In this document: positions 1 to 8,842 of the stretch, in pieces
Layout: the number at the start of each line of letters is the position of its first letter
Position numbering within the stretch: position 1 is the first letter of the stretch
DNA from: Akkermansiaceae bacterium
Lineage (GTDB): Bacteria; Verrucomicrobiota; Verrucomicrobiia; Verrucomicrobiales; DEV007
Assembly (NCBI GenBank): GCA_024233085.1
Contig: JACKQC010000002.1
Location: forward strand, 310,001 to 374,000
Length of the DNA: 64,000 nucleotides
Reading direction: 5' to 3'
The notes under the pieces: model-generated
Databases searched by the model: none
Seen by the model: only the letters and a program-made list of their open reading frames with translations
What the model was told of the DNA's origin: nothing
Program-made: the position numbers and the translations under genes

Positions 1-1454
1 GAGGCTTCCCGGACCATCCCGCTGGGCGCGATGTTCACCCAGGAGTGATTCCGCCCTTCCTTTCGAGAGGAGTGATTCCACCTATCATCTTGCAGCCCCT
101 CGAACAACGCGTTGGCAGGAATATCAATTGAGAAGCGGAACGACTTCCGCGCCTCGAATGTCGTATGATCCGGATGCGACTCCTCCCTGTGGCGGCTCGT
201 CACGTCCACCAAGAAATGTCTCGGATCCAAACTCGAATCCACCCGGACCTGCACCGTAATGTCGATTCCTGTTTGCCTTCCCGGTCTCGTGTCCATCTCG
301 CTGTCCCCTCTCACCCTGCGGTAGTCAGCGGTGCCGGCGAGCTGGATTTCCACATTATCGATCTTCTCCTCAGTAACCACTTGGAGCCCATCCAGTGCGG
401 CGGGCACCGAGCGGATCGCCTCCGTCCGGGCGTCGCGGAGTTCCTGCACATTCATTGCAAAGGGGTCCGCCACCGTACGGTCCCGCAGCCGATCCACCGC
501 TTCGATGGCGTCCGCGATCTTGGTCTTCCAGTCGTAGAGCGTCTGGAGATCCCGCCCCACCGTGCCGGGGTGCCGCGCCTCCAGCTCCTCCAGCACTTCG
601 ATGTCGTTGATGTGATCCCAAAGCTGCCATCGGGTCTTGGCGAGATTCTCGATCTCCAGTTGGATCGCCCGCAGCGCCGAGAGATCTGCCCCCACCGTCT
701 CGTAGTCGAGGAGTTCCAGCTCAAGGATGGCGGCCCGGCCCGGCTGCTCGGGTGTGCCCACGATCTCTTCGGTGAAGTGGAGGGCCTGCTCCAGGACCGC
801 TTCCGCCGTCACCTCGGGCTGCGTCGCGTTGCCCCCGTTTTTGATCACCGAGAACTGGATGTCTTTCGACGAGGAGACCTCGCTGAAACTGGAACGGAAT
901 TCCACCGCCGAGTTGAGGACCTTCATGCTGGCGGAGACCTTGGCCTTCACGGATTGCTTTTCCGTCTCAGACAGAGTCTGGATCGACAGCAAGGCAAAGA
1001 ACTCTCCCCCGGTGCGCCGCCGCCAGACGTAGAAATTGCCGAATTGACGGAAGAAAGGCCCGTCGCCGTTCTCCAGCAGCGCGCGGGCCGCCTCAGTCAG
1101 CGCGTCGTCCTCCAGGAATTCGGAGGGACCAAACACCCGCGCCGACACCAGGATGTAGGAGTTGAACCGGTTGATCTTAGACTTCTCCGCGAAGCTCGCG
1201 CTGGCACTACCGCTGCCCCAGCCCGCGCTGGCGCTGATGCCCAGGGAAGTGACCAGCTCGTAGCTGCTTTCCACCCACTTCAGCTCGAACTCCGTCCGGT
1301 AGGCGCTGGAATTCGGCGGGGCGACCACCCTGGACCTGAAGGGGTTGCCGCGGATCGCGCCGGAGATCGAGTTGTATCCCTGTCCCAGTGGCACATCGCC
1401 GTAGTTTCGCAGTGTGAAGCTCATGGCACACAGTTCACCATTCGGGGTCACCAT
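1..1454 (-). CDS. MACPF-like (perforin-type) protein, C-terminus beyond the window
   Basis: An uninterrupted minus-strand frame runs from ATG at 1454 off the left edge, 484 codons without a stop. A stop lies 19 codons upstream; a second in-frame ATG lies at 1424. Residues ~60-210 resemble the MACPF-like domain of fungal and bacterial pore-forming proteins: a Ser/Gly/Ala-rich strand (SASAGWGSGSASASF), then FGNFYVWRRTGGEFFALLSI, which fits the family's pattern of an aromatic strand, Gly-Gly and a core strand, then an amphipathic stretch (SETEKQSVKAKVSASM) where a membrane-inserting hairpin would lie. A charged helical region follows (~240-370). I see no signal peptide. Pore formation is inferred from fold resemblance only. 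It lies next to a decayed transposase, which suits an accessory locus. Confidence 0.5.
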   Translation of the reverse strand, partial: MVTPNGELCAMSFTLRNYGDVPLGQGYNSISGAIRGNPFRSRVVAPPNSSAYRTEFELKWVESSYELVTSLGISASAGWGSGSASASFAEKSKINRFNSYILVSARVFGPSEFLEDDALTEAARALLENGDGPFFRQFGNFYVWRRRTGGEFFALLSIQTLSETEKQSVKAKVSASMKVLNSAVEFRSSFSEVSSSKDIQFSVIKNGGNATQPEVTAEAVLEQALHFTEEIVGTPEQPGRAAILELELLDYETVGADLSALRAIQLEIENLAKTRWQLWDHINDIEVLEELEARHPGTVGRDLQTLYDWKTKIADAIEAVDRLRDRTVADPFAMNVQELRDARTEAIRSVPAALDGLQVVTEEKIDNVEIQLAGTADYRRVRGDSEMDTRPGRQTGIDITVQVRVDSSLDPRHFLVDVTSRHREESHPDHTTFEARKSFRFSIDIPANALFEGLQDDRWNHSSRKEGRNHSWVNIAPSGMVREA

Positions 1455-1579
1455 GGTCAAGCCTATTTTGGCGAAATAGTTTATGAAATATCTACGCCAA
1501 GTGGCTCACCCCTTACCGGCTACTCCACCCCTCTTCTGCCCCTCTTTAGTTTCTCGGATCGCAGCCCGTTGGCCACCTG

Positions 1580-2366
1580 CTAGGCAAATCGCCTGGCGGC
1601 GTTTGTTCGAACCGTTTGGCGAGCTGACCGGCGTTGGCCGAGCTCCTCAGCCCCAATTGCTCGACGATCAAACCCAGCCGGATGCTCGAGGTGTTCCGCC
1701 AGATCGCCCAAGCGATGGCCACTTGCCTCCAATCTTTCCGACGCCGCTCTTGGAATCATCGAGAAAGCCCGGCAACAACCGGTCGACCAGAACATGGATG
1801 CGGTTGGAGGCGGCGCTCTTCTGGCGGACTAAGGCGCGGCGCGCTCGGGTCAGGTCGCGCATCTGGACGAGGGCGCCGCCGAGAATGGCGCCGTGGTCCT
1901 CCACCAGTCGGGCGCGGCATGAAGTCAGAGTTTTGGCGATACCGACGAGGTCGAGCTCGTCGGTGCTGGCCAGCGCGTTTTCACGGTCAACGCTGGCTTC
2001 TCCAGCGTTGACCCTAACGACCAGATAGCCGGAGGCGCGAAGGCCGGAATGAAAGTTCGTCGCGTAGGAAGGCTCGTCCTCGCCGCCCAGAAAGATGTGT
2101 TTCTTCGCAATCGCGCGTCCGCGGGCGGTGGCATTGACCTGATCGATCAGAAAAGCGAGGCCCTCGTTGGAATTGATCACGGGGAAAGCCTTTTTGAGGA
2201 CATCGCCGTTGCCGTCGCAGAGGAGGGAGACATGCTGTTGTTTGGCGAAATACAAAGCCACACAAAGAACTTTGCGGGGCGAGGCCGCCCTTTCGAAGAT
2301 AACCCGAATCGCTTCGTTTTGACGACGATAGACCGAAGAGGGTTGGGATGGTTTTCGAATGCTCAT
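1580..2366 (-). pseudogene. IS110-family transposase remnant, frameshifted and truncated
   Basis: The frame from ATG at 2366 encodes the N-terminal DEDD (RuvC-like) domain of an IS110-type transposase for about 190 residues: a DGNG turn, the GGEDEPSYATNF glutamate block, STDELDLVGIAK with two aspartates, and SAASNRIHVLVDRLLPGFLD. Similarity stops after LPGFLDD and the frame ends at 1668. Residual coding-like sequence continues in other frames towards 1560 (for example SSANAGQLAKRFEQT). The C-terminal Tnp_20 domain with its catalytic serine is absent. Where family members carry the first catalytic Asp (a V-D-Y-A-K type motif) this copy reads LYFAK, so the Asp appears replaced. Full-length members are ~400 residues. 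It is a dead element; its non-coding ends, which specify bridge RNA in intact IS110 elements, were not recognised. Confidence 0.7.
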
Positions 2367-2409
2367 GTCCCGGCAAAGATCGGCCCGAAAGGTGGATCGG
2401 GCGAATCGT

Positions 2410-2458
2410 CGGAAGAGTCGGCCGAACGAGGCCCTGACGGGCCCGCCCGCCTCTTCCG
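2410..2458. repeat. Nested inverted repeat between the IS110 remnant and the esterase gene
   Basis: CGGAAGAG at 2410-2417 pairs with CTCTTCCG at 2451-2458. Inside it GGCCC at 2430 pairs with GGGCC at 2439 around TGAC. There is no T-tract, so it is not a textbook rho-independent terminator. It lies just downstream of the minus-strand esterase gene and upstream of the transposase remnant, so it may be a transcription end signal or a transposon end. Confidence 0.35.
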
Positions 2459-2531
2459 AACTCCTCGGGATTTGTACCAGGCGACAAAATTTGACGAGTC
2501 CAAGGGCGAATTCCAGAAGCAGTCAGCCATT

Positions 2532-4538
2532 TCACTGCCCCGCCGGTTTCCACTCGCGCGTGTTGGCAATGACCCGCACCCGATCGCCCGCGCCGAGGCT
2601 TTCGTAGAGCTTCCGGGTCCACTCGTAGGCGGGCGGCACTTTCCCCACGAAGGTGATCGGCCGCGGATACAGGAGGGCGAGATTCTGCGGCAGGTCGCCG
2701 ATCCTCAGGATGCCGAGAAACGACGCCGTCTCCGGATCGGTGTGGCTTTCCGGCGGGTCATCGAGAATGACCTCGCCGACGGCCGGGTCGAGGATCGCCG
2801 CGTAAATCGCCTGCGCGGCGGTCTCGCCCTGGCCATACAGCGCGACTGGCCCGGTGGCCGGGTCCCGCCGCATCAGCGCGGCGCCGGCCATCAGGTCCGC
2901 GACCTGCCGCTCCGCGAGGGTGTGGCCGATCAGCGGATAGACCCGGCGCAGGGTCCAGAGGTAGCCGGGGCCGACCGAACTCGCCCCGGTATTGCGCACT
3001 TCCACGGCGGCGCTGGCAAAATCGGGCGACAGGCCGGGACGCGACGGACCGCCGCCGGTGAAGGTCTTCACGGCGTCCGGTTGCACCGAAAACACCACCG
3101 TGGGCAATTTTCCATCGCCCGACGCCGGGTGCCGCGTTTTCACCGCCAGCGTGAGGCCGTCGGCGGTCTCGAAAGTGCGCGTCCCGAACGCGTCACCGTC
3201 GCGCGTGCCGCCGTCGTTCCGCATTTCGCGGAGGTGCGGTGCGGCCTCGGCCGGGAGATTGCGGAAGGTCACCTCGCGGAGCCGCGCGATCGTCTTTTCC
3301 TGGTGCATCCGCCACTCCGACTCGCTCCCGGGCAGGGACACCTCGGCCGCCTGGACCAGGCGCTCGTCCATCTGCCGCATGGTGTCGTTTTCCGGCAGGC
3401 GCCCGCCGAAGACGAGCAGGTTTTCCTCGGGTTCCACGTAGTCGGTCACGTCATCGGTGACGGGCGTCGGATCGCCCTTCAGGTGGGCGTTGAAAAACGT
3501 GAAAATCGCCTGGCGCAGTTTCGGGGTGTAACCGTGCGGCGAGAGGTCCTCGACGAGGTCGAACTTTTCGGGCACGCCGAGCGCGGCATACTGGTGGCGG
3601 ATGCGGGTGGCGACCTCGCGATAACCCGACGGCCGCCACAGCACGTCCTCGCTGCCCGAGGCCATCAGGAACGCCCGCGGCGCGATGAGCGCCCCGATGT
3701 CGGGCCAGCACCAGCGGTAGTAATTGATCCAGAAAGCGCAGTCGCAATGGCCGTCCGTCGCCCGGTCCACCGCCATGCGCTCGATGCTGCCGCTCTGGCA
3801 CACCGGCACGACCACCTTGACCCGTTCGTCGGCCGCGCCGAGAAACCACGACATCGCCCCGCCGCCGCTGAGACCGGTCACGCCCAGCTTTTCCGCATCC
3901 ACGTCGGATCGCGTCTCGAGGTAATCGAGCGCCCGCATCGCATTCCACACCTCGGTGCCAGCCGGTGTGTAGCCGCGGCTCTGCCAATCCCAGCGGTCCT
4001 CGCGGTAGGTGCCATGGTGGAATCCCTGGCACTCTCCCAGCTGCACCGGATCCAGCACCAGCGCCACGTAGCCGTGCTGACCGAACCAGCGCGGCTGCGC
4101 TTGGTATCCCGGGGCCACCTTGCCCTTGGTGTGGCCGCAGAGATACAGGACCGCGGGCAGCCTCCCCGCGATCTTCGCCGGGCGGTAGAGATTTCCCGCC
4201 ACATGGGCGCCGGGCAGGCTCTGGAAATGGACTTTCTCGACCACGTAATCGCCACGGTCCAGCGTGCCGGTCACGGTGGCCTCCAGCGGGGTGCGCTCGG
4301 GCAGCGGCGACAGGCCGAGCATCTCGAGCCATTTCTCGCGCCGTTCCTCCAGCGTGCCTTTCCAGATACTCGGCGACAAGGGCCGCGGAAGCGACGCGCC
4401 CGAAACCGCTCGGGCGTCCTCGGAGACCGACCCGTATAGGGAGAGGTCCGACTGGGCCGCCGCCGAAAACGGCAGCGTCACCGCGAGGCCCGCGACCGCG
4501 GTGAGGATCGGGATCGCCGGTAAGCTGGGGATTTTCAT
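2532..4538 (-). CDS. Secreted alpha/beta hydrolase, acetyl-xylan-esterase-like
   Basis: 668 residues with an N-terminal signal peptide (hydrophobic stretch ~8-28 ending in SAAAQS). The ~130-380 region is an alpha/beta-hydrolase fold: a CGHTKGK oxyanion strand, the nucleophile elbow GLSGGGAMSW with its serine, an acid-loop candidate in MASGSEDVLWRP, and the catalytic His candidate in DLSPHGYTPK. The family pattern is that of large secreted esterases (Abhydrolase_7 / acetyl xylan esterase type) that strip acyl groups from polysaccharides. A C-terminal ~250-residue region resembles a degenerate second hydrolase domain. It is transcribed with the DUF1080-esterase gene just upstream (46-bp gap), suggesting joint action on carbohydrate esters. 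The exact substrate is not shown by the sequence. Confidence 0.75.
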   Translation of the reverse strand: MKIPSLPAIPILTAVAGLAVTLPFSAAAQSDLSLYGSVSEDARAVSGASLPRPLSPSIWKGTLEERREKWLEMLGLSPLPERTPLEATVTGTLDRGDYVVEKVHFQSLPGAHVAGNLYRPAKIAGRLPAVLYLCGHTKGKVAPGYQAQPRWFGQHGYVALVLDPVQLGECQGFHHGTYREDRWDWQSRGYTPAGTEVWNAMRALDYLETRSDVDAEKLGVTGLSGGGAMSWFLGAADERVKVVVPVCQSGSIERMAVDRATDGHCDCAFWINYYRWCWPDIGALIAPRAFLMASGSEDVLWRPSGYREVATRIRHQYAALGVPEKFDLVEDLSPHGYTPKLRQAIFTFFNAHLKGDPTPVTDDVTDYVEPEENLLVFGGRLPENDTMRQMDERLVQAAEVSLPGSESEWRMHQEKTIARLREVTFRNLPAEAAPHLREMRNDGGTRDGDAFGTRTFETADGLTLAVKTRHPASGDGKLPTVVFSVQPDAVKTFTGGGPSRPGLSPDFASAAVEVRNTGASSVGPGYLWTLRRVYPLIGHTLAERQVADLMAGAALMRRDPATGPVALYGQGETAAQAIYAAILDPAVGEVILDDPPESHTDPETASFLGILRIGDLPQNLALLYPRPITFVGKVPPAYEWTRKLYESLGAGDRVRVIANTREWKPAGQ

Positions 4539-4583
4539 CGATTGAAAGCGGTCAGACGAAACGGCGATCCCGAGCGGGTGGCT

Positions 4584-6215
4584 TCAGTTCGCCCCCGGCT
4601 TCAGCTTGTCGAGCAGGTAGTCGAGCGTGGTGGCGTGGGTCACTTCCGGCGCTCCGGGATAGACCAACTCGCAGGTCACGCCGTTTTGGCGGCAATGTTC
4701 CTGCAGTTTCACTCCGAAGTTCGAGGTGTGGGTCGGATCCTTCTGGTCCTGGCCCAGCGCAGGCGGCGCGGAAAAGCTCAGGTACACCGGCGGATCGTCT
4801 TTCGACACCAGCGCGTAGGGCGAGTATTCCGCGATCCACGGGAGAATGGTGTCGCGCTTGGCGAGAAACTCGTCGAACTGCGAAATTTTCTTCTCCGCGT
4901 CGCCGGTGAAACCGAAGGCGTGGCCCCCGTAGCGGCTGTTCGGGGTCCACTCCTTCATCTGTTTCGGATCGAGCGTCGTCTGGGGTCCGTTGACGGCGGC
5001 AAAGGCGAGCCGGGTGGACTCGCGCGCCACCGGGTCATCGCTCTTCGGATCGGCGAGGTCGTCGTGGAACGCCAGCCACAGCGAGGTGCAGGCGCCCGCC
5101 GAGCCGCCGCTCGCCCCGATGCGATCCTTGTCGATATTCCAATCGCCCGCCTTGCTGCGGAGAACCTGCAGGGCGCGCGCCGCGTCGTGCAGCGGCCCGT
5201 TCACCGGCGGGACTTCGCCGTCGGCGGTCGCTTCGGGAATGAAGCGATACTCGACCGAGGCGACGGAGATCCCCTCCTTCAGCAGCGGGTTCAACATCGT
5301 CGACAGGCCGCTCAACCGTCCGCCGGCCATCCAGCCGCCGCCATGGATGAAAAGCAGCACCGGCGTCGGCTTGTCCGATTCGGCCTTCCAGAAATGCATC
5401 ACCTGCTTCGGATGCGGGCCGTAGGCCACGTCGTATTCCGTCGGGGTCGGCAGCGGCGGATTGGCCTCGGTGAAAGACTTGGCCTCGGCCGGGGAGATGT
5501 CCCGGATGTAGATATTCCGCCAACGGATCTCGCCACCGTGCGTCTGGAGCATGATGGGACCGCGCTCGGGGAAGGGCTTCGTCTTGTCGAAATAGGGCTC
5601 GAACTCGGCGCCCTCGACGACGAACTTCCCATTATAGGTCACCCACGTCCGGGCGCCGATCTGGCGGATCTTGAAGGTGTTCCACTGGCCGAAGGGACGG
5701 TCCAGCTTCATGATCGGATCGCGGCCGAGCGTTTTCGGCGTGTTGTTGAACAATCCGCCCGACCCGAGGTGAGGACGCCGATCAGGCCGCTTCGGATCGA
5801 AGACCTGGTTGGAATCCCAGATCTGCACCTGAGGCTGACCTCTCAGGTAAATGCCGCTGTCCGCGCCGGCGACCGTCTTGTATTCGATCATCAGCTCGTA
5901 GTCGCCGAATTCCTCCTCCGTCGTGGCGTAGGGACCGGTGCCGGCGTTGACCAGTTCCCCGTTCTCCACCCGCCAGTGATTCGGAAACTCCTCGCGTTGC
6001 GCCTTCAGGTTCGCCTCCAGCTTCTCGCCGGTCAGCTTGGCCGAGGTGTGGGGATTCCAGCCATACCAGCCGGTCAGGTCCTTCCCGTTGAAAAGCGCCC
6101 GAAACCCCTTCGGCGGCGCCGGATCGGCGGCCTGAGTCACGACGAAGGGAATGACCGCCATCGCAACACCGATGGCGAAGGCAAAGGGAGTGGGAGAAAA
6201 GCGCGTTTGCATCAT
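4584..6215 (-). CDS. DUF1080 (3-keto-disaccharide hydrolase-like) domain fused to an alpha/beta esterase
   Basis: The Met-Met start at 6215 gives 543 residues with a clean signal peptide (FAFAIGVAMAVIPFVVTQAAD); the frame stays open upstream but would lose it. Residues ~30-210 are a DUF1080 jelly-roll, with FNGKDLTGWYG at its start and the DSGIYLRGQPQVQIWD strand typical of the family. Residues ~225-540 are an alpha/beta hydrolase of the BD-FAE/HSL type: HGGGW oxyanion motif, GASGGSAGA nucleophile elbow, and a C-terminal His in EVTHATT. The fusion suggests one secreted enzyme that binds or hydrolyses a sugar and removes an ester. It lies between the oxidoreductase and esterase genes on the same strand. 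Domain calls are firm; the combined reaction is inferred. Confidence 0.8.
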   Translation of the reverse strand: MMQTRFSPTPFAFAIGVAMAVIPFVVTQAADPAPPKGFRALFNGKDLTGWYGWNPHTSAKLTGEKLEANLKAQREEFPNHWRVENGELVNAGTGPYATTEEEFGDYELMIEYKTVAGADSGIYLRGQPQVQIWDSNQVFDPKRPDRRPHLGSGGLFNNTPKTLGRDPIMKLDRPFGQWNTFKIRQIGARTWVTYNGKFVVEGAEFEPYFDKTKPFPERGPIMLQTHGGEIRWRNIYIRDISPAEAKSFTEANPPLPTPTEYDVAYGPHPKQVMHFWKAESDKPTPVLLFIHGGGWMAGGRLSGLSTMLNPLLKEGISVASVEYRFIPEATADGEVPPVNGPLHDAARALQVLRSKAGDWNIDKDRIGASGGSAGACTSLWLAFHDDLADPKSDDPVARESTRLAFAAVNGPQTTLDPKQMKEWTPNSRYGGHAFGFTGDAEKKISQFDEFLAKRDTILPWIAEYSPYALVSKDDPPVYLSFSAPPALGQDQKDPTHTSNFGVKLQEHCRQNGVTCELVYPGAPEVTHATTLDYLLDKLKPGAN

Positions 6216-6276
6216 GCCGCCGATGCTAGCGCGCTGGTTTCGCACGTCGAGTCCGAGCCGCGCCGGGGTCGCGCCA

Positions 6277-7719
6277 TCAGATCTCGCTCTCCTTCGGCAC
6301 GACGAAGGGCGCCCGGTAGTCGCGCGCCAACAGGCCATCGGCCTCCGCGTCGTCGAGAAACGCCTCCTTTTCCGGATGAAGCCGGAGATGGCGGCCCAGC
6401 GTCATCGGGGTCTGCTCCAGATCGACGCCCGCCTCGACCAGGTAATGTCGGGTGCGGTCGAACGTTTCCCGCACATCGTCATGCACCTCGACGTCGGCGA
6501 GGCGCTTCCGCATTTCGGGCAGGGGCATTTTCTCCCCAAGACGATAGGAAATGTTCGCCAGGTGACAGAGCGCGCTCGACTGATGCCCCTCGAGGATCTC
6601 CGCCTTGAGGTCTTCCTGCTTCCGGCTCCGGACCGCGTCGAGAAAGTTGGCGAAATGGCTCACCGACTTGCCATCGAAGGCCTTGACCAGGTTGCCGTCG
6701 GGATCGTAGAGCCCCGTCTCGGCGATGATGCCCTCGGTGCCGTAGAAAAACCACATCGCCTTGATCTTCGGGTGAAAGGGCGCCGTCTTGAGGCCGCGCG
6801 TCTCGGACACGATCGTCTTGTCGCCGAAGTCGAACACGCCGATCTGCGAGTTCGGCGTCTCGCCCACATCGGTGTAACCGAGCCTGCCTCCATAGCTCAC
6901 TACGCTGCGGCCCAGCCCGGTGACCCCGAGACCCCAGCGGCAGATGTCGATGGAGTGGACGTTGCTGTTGCCGATGTCCCCGTTGCCCGTGTCCCACATC
7001 CAGTGCCAGTCGTAGTGAAAGCGTGCCCGAGTCAGCTTCGTCAGCGGCGCGGGACCGGCCCACAGGTGGTAGTCGCAGCGCGGCGGCATGGGAGTCTCGA
7101 CCGGCCCCCCGATCGAGCCACGGCCGCCGTAGATGATGCTGCGCGCCAGTTTCACCTCTCCGAGCTTGCCCTCGTGAATGTATCGAATCGCCTCCGCCAG
7201 GTTGCCCCGCGAACGGTTCTGCGTTCCGGTTTGGCAGATGCGTCCCAACTGGCGAGCTGCCTGCACGAGGCGGCGTCCCTCGGCCACGTTGTGGCTCACC
7301 GGTTTCTCGACGTAGGCGTCCTTGCCCGCCTGCATCGCCCAGATCCCCGCCAGCGAATGCCAGTGATTCGGCGTCGCGATGAAAACCGCGTCGACCGACG
7401 CATCGTCGAGAACGACCCGCAGGTCCTGCGTCTTTTTCGGCATGGGTCGCTTCAATTCCCCGTTCAGAAGCGCCCCCACCTCGTCGGCGCGATCGAGATC
7501 GGGATCGCACACCCAGGCGATGTCGCAGTCCGGCAGCCGCGCCAACTCGCGGGCGTGCGCCTTGCCCCGGATGCCGCACCCGAGGATCGCGACGGTCAGC
7601 TTTTCATTCGGGCTCACCGCCTTCCCGCGCTCCACCGCCATCAGAGGCGCGGGCAGGGCGGCCGCGGCGGCGGCCATGACGGAGTCCTCGAAAAAACGGC
7701 GACGGGAGAGATTTTTCAT
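6277..7719 (-). CDS. Tat-exported Gfo/Idh/MocA family oxidoreductase
   Basis: 480 residues. The N-terminus carries a twin-arginine signal (SRRRFFEDSVMAAAAAALP), so the protein is probably exported folded with its nicotinamide cofactor. Residues ~42-160 form the Rossmann domain, with the dinucleotide motif LGCGIRGKAH and the family lysine in EKPVSHN; the C-terminal half is the GFO_IDH_MocA alpha/beta domain, with DWHWMWDTGNGDIGNSNVH. Such proteins oxidise or reduce sugars and cyclitols. Planctomycetes and Verrucomicrobia encode many Tat-exported paralogues. It heads the minus-strand cluster with the DUF1080-esterase and esterase genes. DUF1080 proteins act on 3-keto sugars, so a sugar 3-oxidation role is a reasonable inference but not proven. 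Confidence 0.85.
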   Translation of the reverse strand: MKNLSRRRFFEDSVMAAAAAALPAPLMAVERGKAVSPNEKLTVAILGCGIRGKAHARELARLPDCDIAWVCDPDLDRADEVGALLNGELKRPMPKKTQDLRVVLDDASVDAVFIATPNHWHSLAGIWAMQAGKDAYVEKPVSHNVAEGRRLVQAARQLGRICQTGTQNRSRGNLAEAIRYIHEGKLGEVKLARSIIYGGRGSIGGPVETPMPPRCDYHLWAGPAPLTKLTRARFHYDWHWMWDTGNGDIGNSNVHSIDICRWGLGVTGLGRSVVSYGGRLGYTDVGETPNSQIGVFDFGDKTIVSETRGLKTAPFHPKIKAMWFFYGTEGIIAETGLYDPDGNLVKAFDGKSVSHFANFLDAVRSRKQEDLKAEILEGHQSSALCHLANISYRLGEKMPLPEMRKRLADVEVHDDVRETFDRTRHYLVEAGVDLEQTPMTLGRHLRLHPEKEAFLDDAEADGLLARDYRAPFVVPKESEI

Positions 7720-7787
7720 GCGGGAATCATCCCCCGAAAGCCCGCGTCCGGGAAGCGTTTCCGCGGGCCTGAATGCGGGAGGGACCG

Positions 7788-8711
7788 TCAGAGGCTCCGC
7801 CGCGGCCCCGGGTTTTTCGGGCCCTGGCCGGGCGCGTTTTTCACTTTGGCCCCGATTGTCCCGGGCGAGGGCACACTTGGGTGTTTCTTGAGCTTTTTCG
7901 CGTCCGCGTCCTGGCGGGGCGAGTTCTCCGGATCCGTGGAAGCGGATCTTCCCAACTGACCACCGTTGGTCCTCCGAGCCGGGTTTCCGAGCTCGGGAGT
8001 TTCCTCCTTTTCTTCCGCCTTCGTTTCTTCTTCCTCCTTCCGCTTCCGGTTCCGCTGACTCCCGATGGCCGATTCCCGGCGCGACGCCTCATGATCGCCG
8101 GGCGCCGACTTTGGTTGCCACGGTTCCGGCGGCGGAATCCGATTTCCGCCCAGCACGACTCCGTTTCCATCGTTTTGCTGTTGCCGGGCCTGGCCGCCCT
8201 GCCGCCAAGTCCGCGCCGGCGCCCCGGCTTCCGGCTGCTGTGCCGGTTGGTCCCGCCCTATTTCTTCACGCTCCTCGGGTTCTCGGCCCGGCTCGAGTGA
8301 CCGTTGATCCAAATCGTACCCGTGTTCGACCGCGTATTGATATTCCAACTCCACCATCGAATTTTTGCTCCTAAGTTCGGCCATGTATTTTTTCCCGTTT
8401 TTCGCATTATCCGATATTCTTTGCATCTCCTCTCGACGCTCCCGGGTAACGTTCTCGGGCACTCCAAACGCGGCGTTAAGGCCTCCTGCGAATGTCGCGA
8501 GGCCGGCCATTTCCGCGTTTGCTTCATACATGGTTTGGGACAATCCGAAGTCTCTCAACTCCGCCAATTTTGCCGCCTGGGCTTCCGGGCCGTTGTCCCC
8601 GCGAAGCGTCGCCCCCAACTTTTGCTTCTGTTTTTCGGTGAGATTCTTTAGAACATTGTTCTTGATTGAGTCCGCCGTACTCTGGACAAATTTTGAAACG
8701 GATCTGGGCAT
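7788..8711 (-). CDS. Hypothetical protein with a long charged, disordered C-terminus
   Basis: 307 residues from ATG 8711. The first ~140 residues look helical and folded (KFVQSTADSIKNNVLKNL, MYEANAEMAGLATFAGGLN, ERREEMQRISDNAKNGKKY). The rest is low-complexity: Arg/Glu/Gln/Pro-rich, with KRKEEEETKAEEKEE near 230-245, and is likely unstructured. No family recognised, no signal peptide and no membrane segment. Codon use is less strongly GC-biased in the first half than in neighbouring genes. It lies downstream of the LRR gene on the same strand, so the two could form a small accessory operon. The C-terminal half could be partly non-coding sequence that happens to stay open. Confidence 0.5.
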   Translation of the reverse strand: MPRSVSKFVQSTADSIKNNVLKNLTEKQKQKLGATLRGDNGPEAQAAKLAELRDFGLSQTMYEANAEMAGLATFAGGLNAAFGVPENVTRERREEMQRISDNAKNGKKYMAELRSKNSMVELEYQYAVEHGYDLDQRSLEPGREPEEREEIGRDQPAQQPEAGAPARTWRQGGQARQQQNDGNGVVLGGNRIPPPEPWQPKSAPGDHEASRRESAIGSQRNRKRKEEEETKAEEKEETPELGNPARRTNGGQLGRSASTDPENSPRQDADAKKLKKHPSVPSPGTIGAKVKNAPGQGPKNPGPRRSL

Positions 8712-8842
8712 AGCGGTATCGGTTGAAGGGGGACGATCGAAGGCGGCGAGAAGAAGTCCGCGCGACTTCGAGCACGAGGACGCCCGCCAATGCGACGGAG
8801 CGCCGTTTTCACCCCCTTCTACGAAAGTGGCGCCCGAATGTT

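Noticed and set aside
165..1583. Long plus-strand reading frame over the left edge
   Set aside because: The minus-strand frame is continuous over the same stretch, has a recognisable MACPF-like pattern and natural codon use; the plus-strand translation is His/Arg/Gly-rich shadow.
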